DNA of 55,687 nucleotides, taken from Rhodospirillaceae bacterium (GTDB lineage Bacteria > Pseudomonadota > Alphaproteobacteria > UBA8366). The stretch covers positions 1 to 55,687 of the forward strand of contig PAZH01000041.1 in assembly GCA_002716125.1 (NCBI GenBank). The letters are read 5' to 3'. The notes beneath the pieces were generated by a model. The model was given only the letters and a program-made list of their open reading frames with translations, did no database searches and was not told where the DNA came from. This document shows, piece by piece, positions 43,152 through 51,777 of this stretch; the stretch's first letter is position 1; every line of letters starts with the position of its first letter. The translations under genes and the position numbers were made by a program.

Positions 43152-43990
43152 AACCCGCGCCTTTCGAATACTGCCGGCCCGATACGTTGGATGAAGCACT
43201 CGAATTGTTAACGGAATTCGGTGACGACGCCCTGGTCATGTCGGGCGGTCTCTCGCTCGGTGCGTTGTTGAATATGCGGATGGTTCGCCCAGAGGCGGTG
43301 ATCGACATCAATCGGATTGCACAATTATCGCAGATCGAAGTCGCGGGTGACGAAATCCGGATAGGTGCATTGGCCCGGCAAGCGGATGTTCTCGCTTCGC
43401 CCGACTGCCAAGCGGCCGTCCCGCTCCTCATCGAAGGATTGAAGAATGTCGGCCATTACCAAACACGTAGCCGGGGGACGGTCGGCGGTTCCGTTGCGCA
43501 TGCGGACCCAAGTGCGGAAACCCCACTTTGTCTAACGACGCTCGGCGGCGAGATTGAATTGACTTCGGCGCGCGGCGTCCGACGGGCAAAGCCGGAAGAC
43601 TTCTTCGCCGGGGCGCTGATGACCGAACGCGAAGGCGATGAGATGGTGAGTGCATTGATCCTGCCGGTTTTAGCACCCGGTACGGGCATTGGATTTGAAG
43701 AGATTAATGAACGCCACGGTGACTTCGCGATTGTCGCCGCAGCGGCGTGGGCCACCCGTGATGGAGGCGGTTTCCGTTATAGCCTGGGCCTCGGCGGTGC
43801 CGAAGACCGGCCTTTTGCCGTACAAGGAAACACATCGAACGACACGTCGGCGATCCGTGAAGCTGTCGCAGAAATCGTTCACGACATTGAGCCACTCGAC
43901 GACCAAAGAGCTTCCGCCTCGTATCGCCGTCACCTCGCATCCTATCTCGGCGGACGCGTCCTTCAGCAAGCCATCGAGGCGACGGCGTGA
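43148..43990 (+). CDS. Molybdenum hydroxylase FAD subunit
   Basis: A 280-residue medium subunit that carries FAD and passes electrons from the FeS subunit to an acceptor. FEYCRPDTLDEALELL starts the domain, SGGLSLGALLNMRM is the variant of the AGGQSL FAD motif (residues about 38-51), and TVGGSVAHADPSAETPL is the second FAD loop. ATG 43148 overlaps the large-subunit stop; an upstream in-frame ATG at 43115 is rejected. The stop overlaps the next start in GTGA. Confidence 0.93.
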   Translation: MKPAPFEYCRPDTLDEALELLTEFGDDALVMSGGLSLGALLNMRMVRPEAVIDINRIAQLSQIEVAGDEIRIGALARQADVLASPDCQAAVPLLIEGLKNVGHYQTRSRGTVGGSVAHADPSAETPLCLTTLGGEIELTSARGVRRAKPEDFFAGALMTEREGDEMVSALILPVLAPGTGIGFEEINERHGDFAIVAAAAWATRDGGGFRYSLGLGGAEDRPFAVQGNTSNDTSAIREAVAEIVHDIEPLDDQRASASYRRHLASYLGGRVLQQAIEATA

Positions 43991-44490
43991 TCCGGTTGCC
44001 GGCGGGCGAACGCATGCGTGTAACGTGTACCGTCAACGGCGCCGCTAAGTCGGGACACGCCGAAGGGCGGACCCTGCTTAGCGATTTCTTGCGTCATGAA
44101 TTGCACTTATACGGAACACATGTGGGTTGCGAACACGGGGTCTGCGGTGCCTGTACCGTCATCCTCGACGGTCGGTTGGCACGCTCATGCTCAACGCTCG
44201 CCGTTCAAGCCGACGGTGCCGAGATCACTACAATCGAAGGTCTGGCGAAGGATCAAGGCCTCGACGTTCTAAGAGAAGCGTTTTCCCGGCACGGCGCGCT
44301 TCAATGCGGATTTTGCACACCCGGTGTTCTCGCATCTACGGCGCATTACCTTGAGTCCAATCCCGATCCCAACGAAGAAGATATCCGTGAGATGCTTTCG
44401 GGCCATCTATGCCGCTGCACTGGGTATGAAGGCATGGTCCGGGCCATCCTCGAGTTTGCCGCGATAAAGCGGAACGAGGCACCGGAATGA
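43987..44490 (+). CDS. Molybdenum hydroxylase 2Fe-2S subunit
   Basis: A small subunit with two 2Fe-2S clusters: the plant-type N-terminal set CEHGVCGAC ... SC and the helical C-terminal set CGFCTPG ... CRCTGY, all eight Cys present. GTG 43987 overlaps the preceding stop (167 residues); ATG 44014 would give the more usual N-terminus MRVTCTVNG and 158 residues, so either start is possible. The gene ends in an ATGA overlap with the acyl-CoA ligase start, which ties the oxidase to the CoA pathway. Confidence 0.93.
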   Translation: MIRLPAGERMRVTCTVNGAAKSGHAEGRTLLSDFLRHELHLYGTHVGCEHGVCGACTVILDGRLARSCSTLAVQADGAEITTIEGLAKDQGLDVLREAFSRHGALQCGFCTPGVLASTAHYLESNPDPNEEDIREMLSGHLCRCTGYEGMVRAILEFAAIKRNEAPE

Positions 44491-46043
44491 CCATTGCCCG
44501 TATCTTGACCGCTTCGATGCTTCGCGAGCCGGATGCGCTCGCCATCGTCGATGGTGACACCCGCTTCACCTATCGCGAATGGCATCAAGAGATCGAAAAA
44601 CTGACCGGCGGTCTCGCCGCGCTTGGATTGGAACCCGGCGCACACTTGGTCGCGGCGTTATCCAACCGACTTGAAATGGCAAGCCTCTATTGGGCATGCC
44701 AGATGATGGGGGTCATCTTCACACCCTTTAATTGGCGGGCATCCGGCCCGGAAATCGCCTACGTCATCAAAGATGCCGAAGCTGTTGTGGTTGTCTATGA
44801 AGCCCGATCCGCGGAAGCGGTTCTCGCCGCCGTCGAAGAAACCGGCTTCTCGAATGGCCGGCTCGTTCGTGTCGATGGCGAGGGTGACGGGATTTCCTTT
44901 TCGGATCTGCGACGTGACACCCCCTATCGAGGGCCGGCGCCGGATAATGACGGGAACATCTGTCTGATGCTCTACACGTCAGGCACGACTGGCCGCCCCA
45001 AAGGCGTGCCGCGCTCCCACACCGCAGAACGGAACGCCTCGCTCGGCTGTGTCGCCCAGTTGCATTACACCTACGGCGATGTGTGCCTTGGCGTTATGCC
45101 CCTCTTCCATACGATGGGCATTCGCAGCCTTATGATGTCCGCTATTCTTAACGGTACGTTCGTATGCATGCCGGCTTACAATACAGAGACCGCTCTGACA
45201 TTGATCGGCCAAGAGAAGATCACGTCGCTGTTTCTGGTACCAACGATGTTCCACGACATCGTGCATCGAACCGACCTCGCAGCCTTCGATTTGGGCTCCG
45301 TCAGCAATATTGCTTATGCCGGGATGTCGATGACGACGGCATTGGTGGAAAGCTGCGCAAAGACATTTCCGCAGGCGGCCTTCAGCAACTTTTACGGCTC
45401 TTCCGAAATCTACACTTTCGCCGTCCGAAACGACCTGGCGGAGAACCCCGGCTCGGCCGGACGAGCCGGGATCGGACAAACGCTCCGCGTAGTTCGCGCA
45501 GATTCGGATGAACGTGTCGGCCCCGATGAAATCGTCCCGGTGGGTGAGACTGGCGAGATCATTGCGAGCATGAATGCGCTCGACGCCTTCTCCGGCTATT
45601 GGAAACGCCCGGATGCCGACGAGAAAGCCATCCGCGACGGATGGTATTTCACCGGCGACCTCGGCAAGTTCGACGAGAATGGCGAAATTTATGTTCTCGG
45701 CCGCGTCGACGATATGATCATCTCCGGCGGGGAAAACATATACGCCGAGGAAGTCGAGGACGTGTTGGCAAAATCGCCCGACGTGCTCGGTGTTGCCGTT
45801 ATTGGCATCGAGGACGACCGCTGGGGGGAACGTGTCACGGCGTTCATCGAGCCGGCGACAGAGAACGCAGCGCCCGCAACGCTCGATGCCCATTGCCTCG
45901 ACAGCGGCCTCGCCCGCTTCAAGCGACCGCGCGCCTATGCTTTTGTGAAGGCGATCCCGCGTTCCGCGTCCGGCAAACTTTTGCGCCGCCACTTAAGGAC
46001 CGGCGACTTCGAACTACTTACCGATTACGAAAATACAATCTGA
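44487..46043 (+). CDS. Acyl-CoA synthetase (AMP-forming)
   Basis: A 518-residue adenylate-forming ligase. P-loop YTSGTTGRPKGVPRSH (about 163), the GSSEIYTF motif, hinge and cap WYFTGDLGKFDENGEIYVLG and GRVDDMIISGGENIYAEEVE, and the catalytic Lys in SASGKLLRR near the C-terminus are all in place. It activates a carboxylate with ATP and CoA. Placement straight after the Mo-hydroxylase FeS subunit (ATGA overlap) and before an enoyl-CoA hydratase suggests the carboxylic product is degraded as a CoA thioester. Fatty, aryl or terpenoid acids cannot be distinguished by eye. Confidence 0.93.
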   Translation: MTIARILTASMLREPDALAIVDGDTRFTYREWHQEIEKLTGGLAALGLEPGAHLVAALSNRLEMASLYWACQMMGVIFTPFNWRASGPEIAYVIKDAEAVVVVYEARSAEAVLAAVEETGFSNGRLVRVDGEGDGISFSDLRRDTPYRGPAPDNDGNICLMLYTSGTTGRPKGVPRSHTAERNASLGCVAQLHYTYGDVCLGVMPLFHTMGIRSLMMSAILNGTFVCMPAYNTETALTLIGQEKITSLFLVPTMFHDIVHRTDLAAFDLGSVSNIAYAGMSMTTALVESCAKTFPQAAFSNFYGSSEIYTFAVRNDLAENPGSAGRAGIGQTLRVVRADSDERVGPDEIVPVGETGEIIASMNALDAFSGYWKRPDADEKAIRDGWYFTGDLGKFDENGEIYVLGRVDDMIISGGENIYAEEVEDVLAKSPDVLGVAVIGIEDDRWGERVTAFIEPATENAAPATLDAHCLDSGLARFKRPRAYAFVKAIPRSASGKLLRRHLRTGDFELLTDYENTI

Positions 46044-46055
46044 GGATTCTTTAAG

Positions 46056-46868
46056 ATGGAACGAGATTATGCGGAACGGCGCGGCGATATCCTGCGCGAC
46101 TTGGATGGACTACGGGTCGAAGTCGATCCAGAGAAAAAGATCGGTTATCTGATTCTAGACCGGCCACCGCTGAATATCGTCTCGTACAAAGGGCGCGCAC
46201 AAATTCGCGCCATCATCGAAGCCTTTGACGAAGACGACGACGTCGGAGTTATTATTATCCGCGGCGCCAACGACGTATTTTCCTCCGGCGGCGACGTGAA
46301 AAAGTTCCCCGAAATCCCCAAGACAAAAATGTCCGACCTCGCCGACAATATTGTCGCCCCGGAACGATGCTCAAAGCCAGTCATCGCCGCCATTGAGAAA
46401 TACGCGTTCGGCGTCGGCTTCGAGTTATGCCTCGCCTGCGACTTCCGTTTCGCGACCGAAGATGCGCTTGTCGGCCTACCGGAGTCGGCGATCGGGCAAA
46501 TGCCGGGCTCCGGCGGCAGCGCACGCGTCGTCCGGCTCATCGGCATGACTCGTGCGAAAGACATGGTCATGTTGGGAAAACGTGTCCCCGCCCCCGAAGC
46601 AAAAGAGATCGGCCTCCTGACCGACGTGGCGCCGAACAACGAGGCTCTCACCGAGATGATCATCGACTATGCAGGCAAGCTGAATGCCTTAGCGCCCTTG
46701 TCGATGCGTTCTTTGAAGCGTGTCCTTAACGCCGCTTTGGACAGTCCGTTGAGCGTCGCGCTTGATGTCGAAGGCCATTCCTACGAAAAACTTCGCTGGA
46801 CCGAAGATTACATGGAAGGCATCAATGCCTTCAGCGAACGTCGCAAGCCGGACTATAAAGGGAAGTAA
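46056..46868 (+). CDS. Enoyl-CoA hydratase/isomerase family protein
   Basis: A 270-residue crotonase. Oxyanion residues are in DVFSSGGDVKKF and YAFGVGFELCLACDFRFA; Glu144 and Glu164 equivalents are both present (GFEL and GLPESAIGQMPGSGG), so hydratase chemistry is possible, unlike the crotonase at 15708. A 30-residue N-terminal stretch rich in charge precedes the usual VDPEKKIGYLILDRPP strand. GAGG sits about 12 bases before ATG 46056. It lies 12 bases after the ligase gene and 29 before the methyltransferase gene in the same operon. Confidence 0.92.
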   Translation: MERDYAERRGDILRDLDGLRVEVDPEKKIGYLILDRPPLNIVSYKGRAQIRAIIEAFDEDDDVGVIIIRGANDVFSSGGDVKKFPEIPKTKMSDLADNIVAPERCSKPVIAAIEKYAFGVGFELCLACDFRFATEDALVGLPESAIGQMPGSGGSARVVRLIGMTRAKDMVMLGKRVPAPEAKEIGLLTDVAPNNEALTEMIIDYAGKLNALAPLSMRSLKRVLNAALDSPLSVALDVEGHSYEKLRWTEDYMEGINAFSERRKPDYKGK

Positions 46869-46897
46869 ATACCCACTCCGGCAGGGGGAGAGTAACG

Positions 46898-48004
46898 ATG
46901 GTCGAAAGCGCAGCCTCGACCCGCCATATTTCAATGAAGGGCGGCGGCTACTATTCGAAAGCCACCATCGGCGCAAAAGACGTGATCGACGGCGGAACGC
47001 CGATGATCATGGAGGCGTTGTCGACGATGGACATTCCCGACATCGCAACAACGTTCACCATGGCGGATTCCGGATGCGCGGACGGCGGCACATCCGTCAC
47101 GATGGTGGGGACGGTTTTGAAGGAAGTACGCCGCCGAGCGCCGAACCGACCCATCCAGATGGTCTATACCGACCTGCCGCGAAACGACTTCAGTCAGGTC
47201 TTCCGCAACATTCACGGCGAGACCGATGTCGATACCTATATCGACGATATAGACAATCTCTATGTCTTCTCCTCCGCGACATCGTTCCACAAGCCGATGT
47301 TTCCGCCTGGAACCTTGAACCTCGGTTTCTCGGCGACGGCATCTCACTATATCAGCGAGAAACCCTGCACGATCGCCAACCACGTCCATATGGTTGGCGC
47401 CCAGGGCAGCGAATTGGACGCCTATGTCGAGCAGGGCCGGGTCGATTGGGAAAGCATGCTGTTGAACCGGGCAAACGATTTGGCAGTCGGCGGCAAGCTC
47501 GCGCTATTCAATTTCGGGATCGACGAAGAAGGACGTTACCTCGGCTCGACCGGCGGCATCAGCATGTTCGATACGTTCAACGAGCTTTGGGCGGCGCTAC
47601 GGGACGACGGCACGATCACGGCAGAAGAGTACTTGAACACAAATTTTCCACAGTCCTATCGGACGGTCGAACAATTCACCGCGCCCTTCGTCGAAGAAGA
47701 CAACCCGGTATATAAAGCCGGGCTGCGGATGGAACATGTGGAGACCCGTGTCGTCGAATGCCCCTATGAAGTGGATTTCCGAAGCCATGGCGACGCCGAC
47801 AAGTTCGCCCGCGAATATATACCGACGCTGCGATCTTGGGCAGAGACGACCTTCGCAGCCGGCCTTTCCGCCGAGCGTTCACCAGAAGAGTGCCAGCAAA
47901 TCCTCGACCGCTATTTCGACAGTTACGAACAGCGGGTCCGGGAGAATCCCGCCGGTCATGCGATGGATTACGTCCATTGCTACCTCATCGTCGAAAAAGT
48001 GTGA
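46898..48004 (+). CDS. SABATH-family carboxyl methyltransferase
   Basis: A 368-residue SAM-dependent methyltransferase with the layout of the plant SABATH family (salicylate, jasmonate, caffeine-type enzymes). ISMKGGGYYSKAT matches the N-terminal MKGG motif (13-16); ADSGCADGGTSVTMV (56-70) is motif I; YTDLPRNDFSQVFRNI (100-115) equals the plant LNDLPGNDFN-IF block; SFHKPMFPPGTLNLGFSATASHYIS (about 129-153, key residues only) equals FYGRLFP-LH-SSYSLHWLS, with Tyr151 where plant enzymes have the carboxylate-binding Trp. The C-terminal FPQSYRTVEQF matches the PxYxPSxxE region. Such enzymes O-methylate small carboxylic acids. GGGGGAG precedes ATG. It sits in the Mo-hydroxylase/CoA operon and overlaps the next gene in GTGA. 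Confidence 0.82.
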   Translation: MVESAASTRHISMKGGGYYSKATIGAKDVIDGGTPMIMEALSTMDIPDIATTFTMADSGCADGGTSVTMVGTVLKEVRRRAPNRPIQMVYTDLPRNDFSQVFRNIHGETDVDTYIDDIDNLYVFSSATSFHKPMFPPGTLNLGFSATASHYISEKPCTIANHVHMVGAQGSELDAYVEQGRVDWESMLLNRANDLAVGGKLALFNFGIDEEGRYLGSTGGISMFDTFNELWAALRDDGTITAEEYLNTNFPQSYRTVEQFTAPFVEEDNPVYKAGLRMEHVETRVVECPYEVDFRSHGDADKFAREYIPTLRSWAETTFAAGLSAERSPEECQQILDRYFDSYEQRVRENPAGHAMDYVHCYLIVEKV

Positions 48005-49674
48005 GCGCCGACGCGACATCGAAAGAAATCGCGCTCCGGCCGCCGTCCGAAGTGATGCGCTTGGATCGGCTCGGTTCAACCTTTCCGACCCGCTTGAGCT
48101 TTATGCGTATTCTTCTGCGGCAAATGGCGGCAGAAGATTGGCGCCTCAGACGCACACATTTCGATATCGACGGCAATGGGTTCGGGCGCGCGGTCTATAC
48201 GGTGTCATCCCCTCAGCACACTTACAGCCTTATCGCTTTCTCGCAATTTCTCGACCCCGCCGAACGAACAGACAGGGTGATTGCGGAAGCTTGGGATGCG
48301 ACGTTCGTTCTGTTCGACGGCGTGCCCAACGAAACAGATATCGAACGTTTGGCAAAAGAAACCCCACAACAAGAGGCCGGAAGATATCAGACAAGCGACC
48401 TCGTCCTTAGCCGCGCCAATAAGAGCGTGAGGCTCTTTGAGCACGTCGTCGATAGCCTTGCTTCCGGTCGTCAGCCCAATCGGCAACTGATCGTCGAAAT
48501 CGGCTACCTCATGCGCACGACCGCCGTCTACGCAAACGGCAAGTTCGGTTTAGCGGATCGATCGGTTTACGCGGACCGTGTCGCTCTCTCGCCGCCATTC
48601 CAAGCCGAAATGCTGACGGTCTACCTTATTCGCTGTTTTACCTTTGATTTGGTCGAGCATGTGGCGCGTTGCACCAACCCGGACGGCTTTGTGCCGCTGA
48701 ATAACAGGTACAAACGATATCTCGGCATCGGCAATGCAACCGGCCTCGGAATGGCACCTTTTCTTGTCAGCCACCCCACGCTCATCCATCACTGGTTCCA
48801 CGCACGAGAGACTGCGCTTGCCGATATTCGCAGGGTGCCTCGGGCAACCGTGGAGGATATCGCACACTTCCGCAGCTTACTCGCTAAAGCGGCGGCACAT
48901 GTTGCGGAATGGAATGTCGAAGATGAAACCCAAACCGCCCGTATCGAAGTCTTAAGACAGGAAGTTGAAGAGATCGCAAAATGGGCGGTCTCGCCGGAGA
49001 CCGAATACCCCTGGGATGGAACATTCCAAAGAGCAAACACAGAGTTCTCACTGGAGGGTCAGGAATTGCTCGTTTCCATCCTGCTCGAACTCTACCCGGA
49101 CAACGTCGACAAACTTGCCCACCAGCTTTCGTCCGGCCCGGAACCTCTGCTCAACGCAAGTATGACGGTCGGAGAACTCCGCCGAATATTGGCCGATCAC
49201 TATATGTGGACCAGACATTTCGACTTCGGCGATGACAAGGTAAACCGGTACGTCTGGTATTATTCCGACGAGAAGCTGGAACCAAGACGCGGCGAACAAA
49301 GAGCCGAAATTGGCGCCGCCCAGTCAATGTCGGTCGCCGTCGCATGCGACATACAGGCGTTGCGCAAGAAGCTGTCGCATGAAGAAGCAAATGCGCCGTT
49401 GGCGGCGTTCCTATTGGAACACCCCGAGTGCCGCGATACCGTCCGCCGGGTACAGAACGCTGAAGCCCATCCGTATTGCGAGCTAAGGGAGAACCTTATC
49501 GGCACGAACTGCCGCCCGATCGATATCCTGCGCGCAAAGCTCGCCTATTTCGGCGCCAGTCGATTTGATCCAAAGAGCGACCTCTGGACCCGGATAACGA
49601 TGTACCAAGGCGCCCCCCTGCCGACGGAGCTATCTGAGGACAAGGATTGGTCCTTTCCGGTTCTCGAAGCCTAG
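48001..49674 (+). CDS. Unrecognised conserved protein, 557 aa
   Basis: I cannot assign a family. GTG 48001 overlaps the methyltransferase stop (GTGA), making 557 residues; the frame is open to 47836 but inside that gene. Notable segments are LGSTFPTRLSFMRILLRQM near the start, the Asn/Gly-rich NNRYKRYLGIGNATGLGMAP in the middle with HPTLIHHWFHARE after it, and a C-terminal half with YVWYYSDEKLEPRRGEQ and LRENLIGTNCRPIDILRAKL. It is soluble-looking, with no signal peptide or membrane helix. Clustering of His, Trp and Asn suggests an enzyme rather than a scaffold. It is coupled to the methyltransferase and, 4 bases on, to the DUF3726-like gene, so the three probably act together. Confidence 0.75.
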   Translation: MSADATSKEIALRPPSEVMRLDRLGSTFPTRLSFMRILLRQMAAEDWRLRRTHFDIDGNGFGRAVYTVSSPQHTYSLIAFSQFLDPAERTDRVIAEAWDATFVLFDGVPNETDIERLAKETPQQEAGRYQTSDLVLSRANKSVRLFEHVVDSLASGRQPNRQLIVEIGYLMRTTAVYANGKFGLADRSVYADRVALSPPFQAEMLTVYLIRCFTFDLVEHVARCTNPDGFVPLNNRYKRYLGIGNATGLGMAPFLVSHPTLIHHWFHARETALADIRRVPRATVEDIAHFRSLLAKAAAHVAEWNVEDETQTARIEVLRQEVEEIAKWAVSPETEYPWDGTFQRANTEFSLEGQELLVSILLELYPDNVDKLAHQLSSGPEPLLNASMTVGELRRILADHYMWTRHFDFGDDKVNRYVWYYSDEKLEPRRGEQRAEIGAAQSMSVAVACDIQALRKKLSHEEANAPLAAFLLEHPECRDTVRRVQNAEAHPYCELRENLIGTNCRPIDILRAKLAYFGASRFDPKSDLWTRITMYQGAPLPTELSEDKDWSFPVLEA

Positions 49675-49678
49675 TGCG

Positions 49679-50323
49679 ATGCATATTTCGGCCGCCGAAC
49701 TTGAAACGACTGTCATGAAAGCGGCAATTGGCGCCGGCGTTGCGTCCGGTATTGCCATTGAAATCGGCAAAGCAGCCGTAGCGCTTTCCGATCACGGTAT
49801 CGATGCGTCGACGGTGATTGCCATCGCATTGAAAAATCTCGATCGAAAAGATGCGAATGGGTTTGCGATCGACGACGCGCGCAACGGCATTTTCCTTCCT
49901 AAAGCCGGGTATCTATCTGCCATTTTGGCTGGCCCTTCGATATGCGACTTGCTCGCGTCCGGGCAGAATAAAATCATCGCCCGGGATTTGGATGTACCGA
50001 TCCTGGCCGTCTCTCTTCTCGCCGCCCGCCGCCTTGGCGTAAATGCACGACACAGTGCCGAGGATCTGCCAACGGCCACTTGTGCGAACGGAAGGTTCAC
50101 GATTGCCGAGAACCAGGTATCCGCCTGGCGGCACCCCGGCGATATAGAATTTTCGCTCGAGTCTCCGGAAGGCTCTATCGATCAAGTACGTACCGCCCGC
50201 GCCAACGAAGTGGATGGGGAAAATTGGCTTCAGATCACCATGTTTGCCGATCGGTGTTTGGTATCCGGTTCCGAAGAGTCCCGGCTACAAGACGCTGGTG
50301 CCGGTCTCATCGACGAAGATTGA
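49679..50323 (+). CDS. DUF3726-like protein
   Basis: A 214-residue protein starting MHISAAELETTVMKAAIGAG, with the short helical KAAIGAGVASGIAIEIGKAA block that I associate with the DUF3726 family. ARDLDVPILAVSLLAARRLG and a C-terminal beta-rich part follow. No catalytic motif is apparent and no function is known for the family. It lies 4 bases after the 557-residue gene, so the two are certainly one transcription unit and are likely partners. Confidence 0.6.
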   Translation: MHISAAELETTVMKAAIGAGVASGIAIEIGKAAVALSDHGIDASTVIAIALKNLDRKDANGFAIDDARNGIFLPKAGYLSAILAGPSICDLLASGQNKIIARDLDVPILAVSLLAARRLGVNARHSAEDLPTATCANGRFTIAENQVSAWRHPGDIEFSLESPEGSIDQVRTARANEVDGENWLQITMFADRCLVSGSEESRLQDAGAGLIDED

Positions 50324-50387
50324 TTGGCGTCGAACCGGTAGAATGGCAGAATAATTCTTCGCCGAAATCGACGAAGGAGATCGCGCT

Positions 50388-51287
50388 ATGAAAATCGAAG
50401 ATATCCTGTCCTGTACGCCGAAAGTCTTGAGCCAGGACCAGCGCGAGTATTATTTCGAAAACGGTTGCCTCTTATTGGAAAACTTCATCACCGGCGACCG
50501 TCTGAAGAAACTACAGGACGTCACACAGGACTTCATCGAGAAGTCGCGCGCATGCAGCGCCTCCAACGATATGTTCGACCTAGAACCGGGTCATACAAGC
50601 GAGCACCCGCGCGTCCGCCGCTTGAACATGCCTTACCGTCAACATCCGGCTTATTGGGAATTTACCAGCGATAGCCCGATCACCGATGTTGCCGAAGACC
50701 TGTTGGGCCCGGATGTGAAGGTCCATCACTCCAAACTTAATTTCAAATGGTCGGATGGCGGTGAGGAAGTGAAGTGGCATCAAGACATCCCCTTCTATCC
50801 GCATACAAATTACGGCGTGCTCGCGATCGGCCTTTATCTCCAAGACGTCGACGATGAGATGGGACCGATGGGGATCGTTCGCGGCAGCCACAAACGGGAG
50901 ATTTTCGACCACTACAACGACAACGACGAATGGATCGGTGCGATCGACGAAAAACACTACGGCCGGATTGCACTCGATCAGGTCGACTGGCTGAAGGGCC
51001 CCGCAGGGTCAGTCACCGTGCACCATTGCCGCGCGGTGCATGGCTCAGTACCGAACAACTCCCCCCGGCCGCGTCCGCTCTTGATCAACGCATATTCCGC
51101 TGCGGACGCCCTTACCGTAACCGCCCATCCCTACCCCGGCGAAAGGGCCGATGAAATCGTTCGAGGCAAACCGGCACGCTGGATCGGCTATGACCCCGAG
51201 CCTTGTTTGATTCCGCCCGACTTCTCAAAAGGCTACTCGTCGATATTCGCAGCCCAACAAGAGGAAGACATCGCAAACGCGCCTTGA
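50388..51287 (+). CDS. Phytanoyl-CoA dioxygenase (PhyH) family protein
   Basis: A 299-residue Fe(II)/2-oxoglutarate oxygenase. The facial triad is His131-X-Asp133 (VKWHQDIPFY) and His218 (RAVHGSVPN), with Arg227/229 region (SPRPRPLL) to bind 2-oxoglutarate. N-terminal LSQDQREYYFENGCLLLENF is the usual PhyH start. AAGGAGAT precedes ATG 50388. It follows the DUF3726-like gene by 64 bases and is probably part of, or next to, the Mo-hydroxylase operon; a hydroxylation of the same acid or its CoA ester is possible. Confidence 0.92.
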   Translation: MKIEDILSCTPKVLSQDQREYYFENGCLLLENFITGDRLKKLQDVTQDFIEKSRACSASNDMFDLEPGHTSEHPRVRRLNMPYRQHPAYWEFTSDSPITDVAEDLLGPDVKVHHSKLNFKWSDGGEEVKWHQDIPFYPHTNYGVLAIGLYLQDVDDEMGPMGIVRGSHKREIFDHYNDNDEWIGAIDEKHYGRIALDQVDWLKGPAGSVTVHHCRAVHGSVPNNSPRPRPLLINAYSAADALTVTAHPYPGERADEIVRGKPARWIGYDPEPCLIPPDFSKGYSSIFAAQQEEDIANAP

Positions 51288-51449
51288 ATTCGACCGCATA
51301 CATTGCGGGTCTTCAATAATGTTAGCGGCTTCGGTCTGGAAAATCGCAGTCCGTGATCTTTGGCGGAAGCGACTTTAATCCCATAACATCACCGTGTAAT
51401 ATACTACGCAGATATCAGAGACGGCCTTCCCGGCCGGAGGTTTGCGACC

Positions 51450-51740
51450 ATGAAAACCTATTGCGGCGTCCGCACGATCGACGGCTTAAAAGTAACGGTC
51501 GACGGGGACCCGCTCGATGAGCGCTATGACGTGAAGCAATTCACATCATGGGGTTTCGAGTGGACCTACGAAGGCGCGGAACCGCAGCAGCTTGCATTGG
51601 CCATACTGGCCGATCATCTCGGCGACGGCGCCAAAGCCGTCGAACTCAGCGAGAAATTTATGCAAGATGTCGTCGCCAACATGGACAATGATTGGACGCT
51701 GACAAGCGACGAAATTGACAAAGCCCTAAACGCAAGCTGA
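51450..51740 (+). CDS. DUF6166 family protein
   Basis: A 96-residue protein with the family pattern: YCGVRTIDGLKVTVDGDPLD, FTSWGFEWTYEGAEPQQLAL, AILADHLGD and a late WTLTSDEI. Function unknown. CCGGAGG lies about 9 bases before ATG. The 162-base gap upstream contains AT-rich TAATATACT (51397-51405) that could be a -10 region but has no convincing -35. No neighbour suggests a role. Confidence 0.85.
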   Translation: MKTYCGVRTIDGLKVTVDGDPLDERYDVKQFTSWGFEWTYEGAEPQQLALAILADHLGDGAKAVELSEKFMQDVVANMDNDWTLTSDEIDKALNAS

Positions 51741-51777
51741 CAAAGCAGGCGCGAAAAGGAAGACGGAGGACGAAACC

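Noticed and set aside
40737..44490. Carbon monoxide dehydrogenase (coxLMS)
   Set aside because: The subunit set is alike, but the large subunit lacks the Cys-containing AYRCSFR loop of CO dehydrogenase.
44979..45992. 337-codon open frame on the minus strand
   Set aside because: Antisense shadow of the acyl-CoA ligase gene.
46762..47715. 317-codon plus-strand frame
   Set aside because: Overlaps the hydratase and SABATH genes out of frame and is extremely Arg/His-rich, as expected of a shadow frame.
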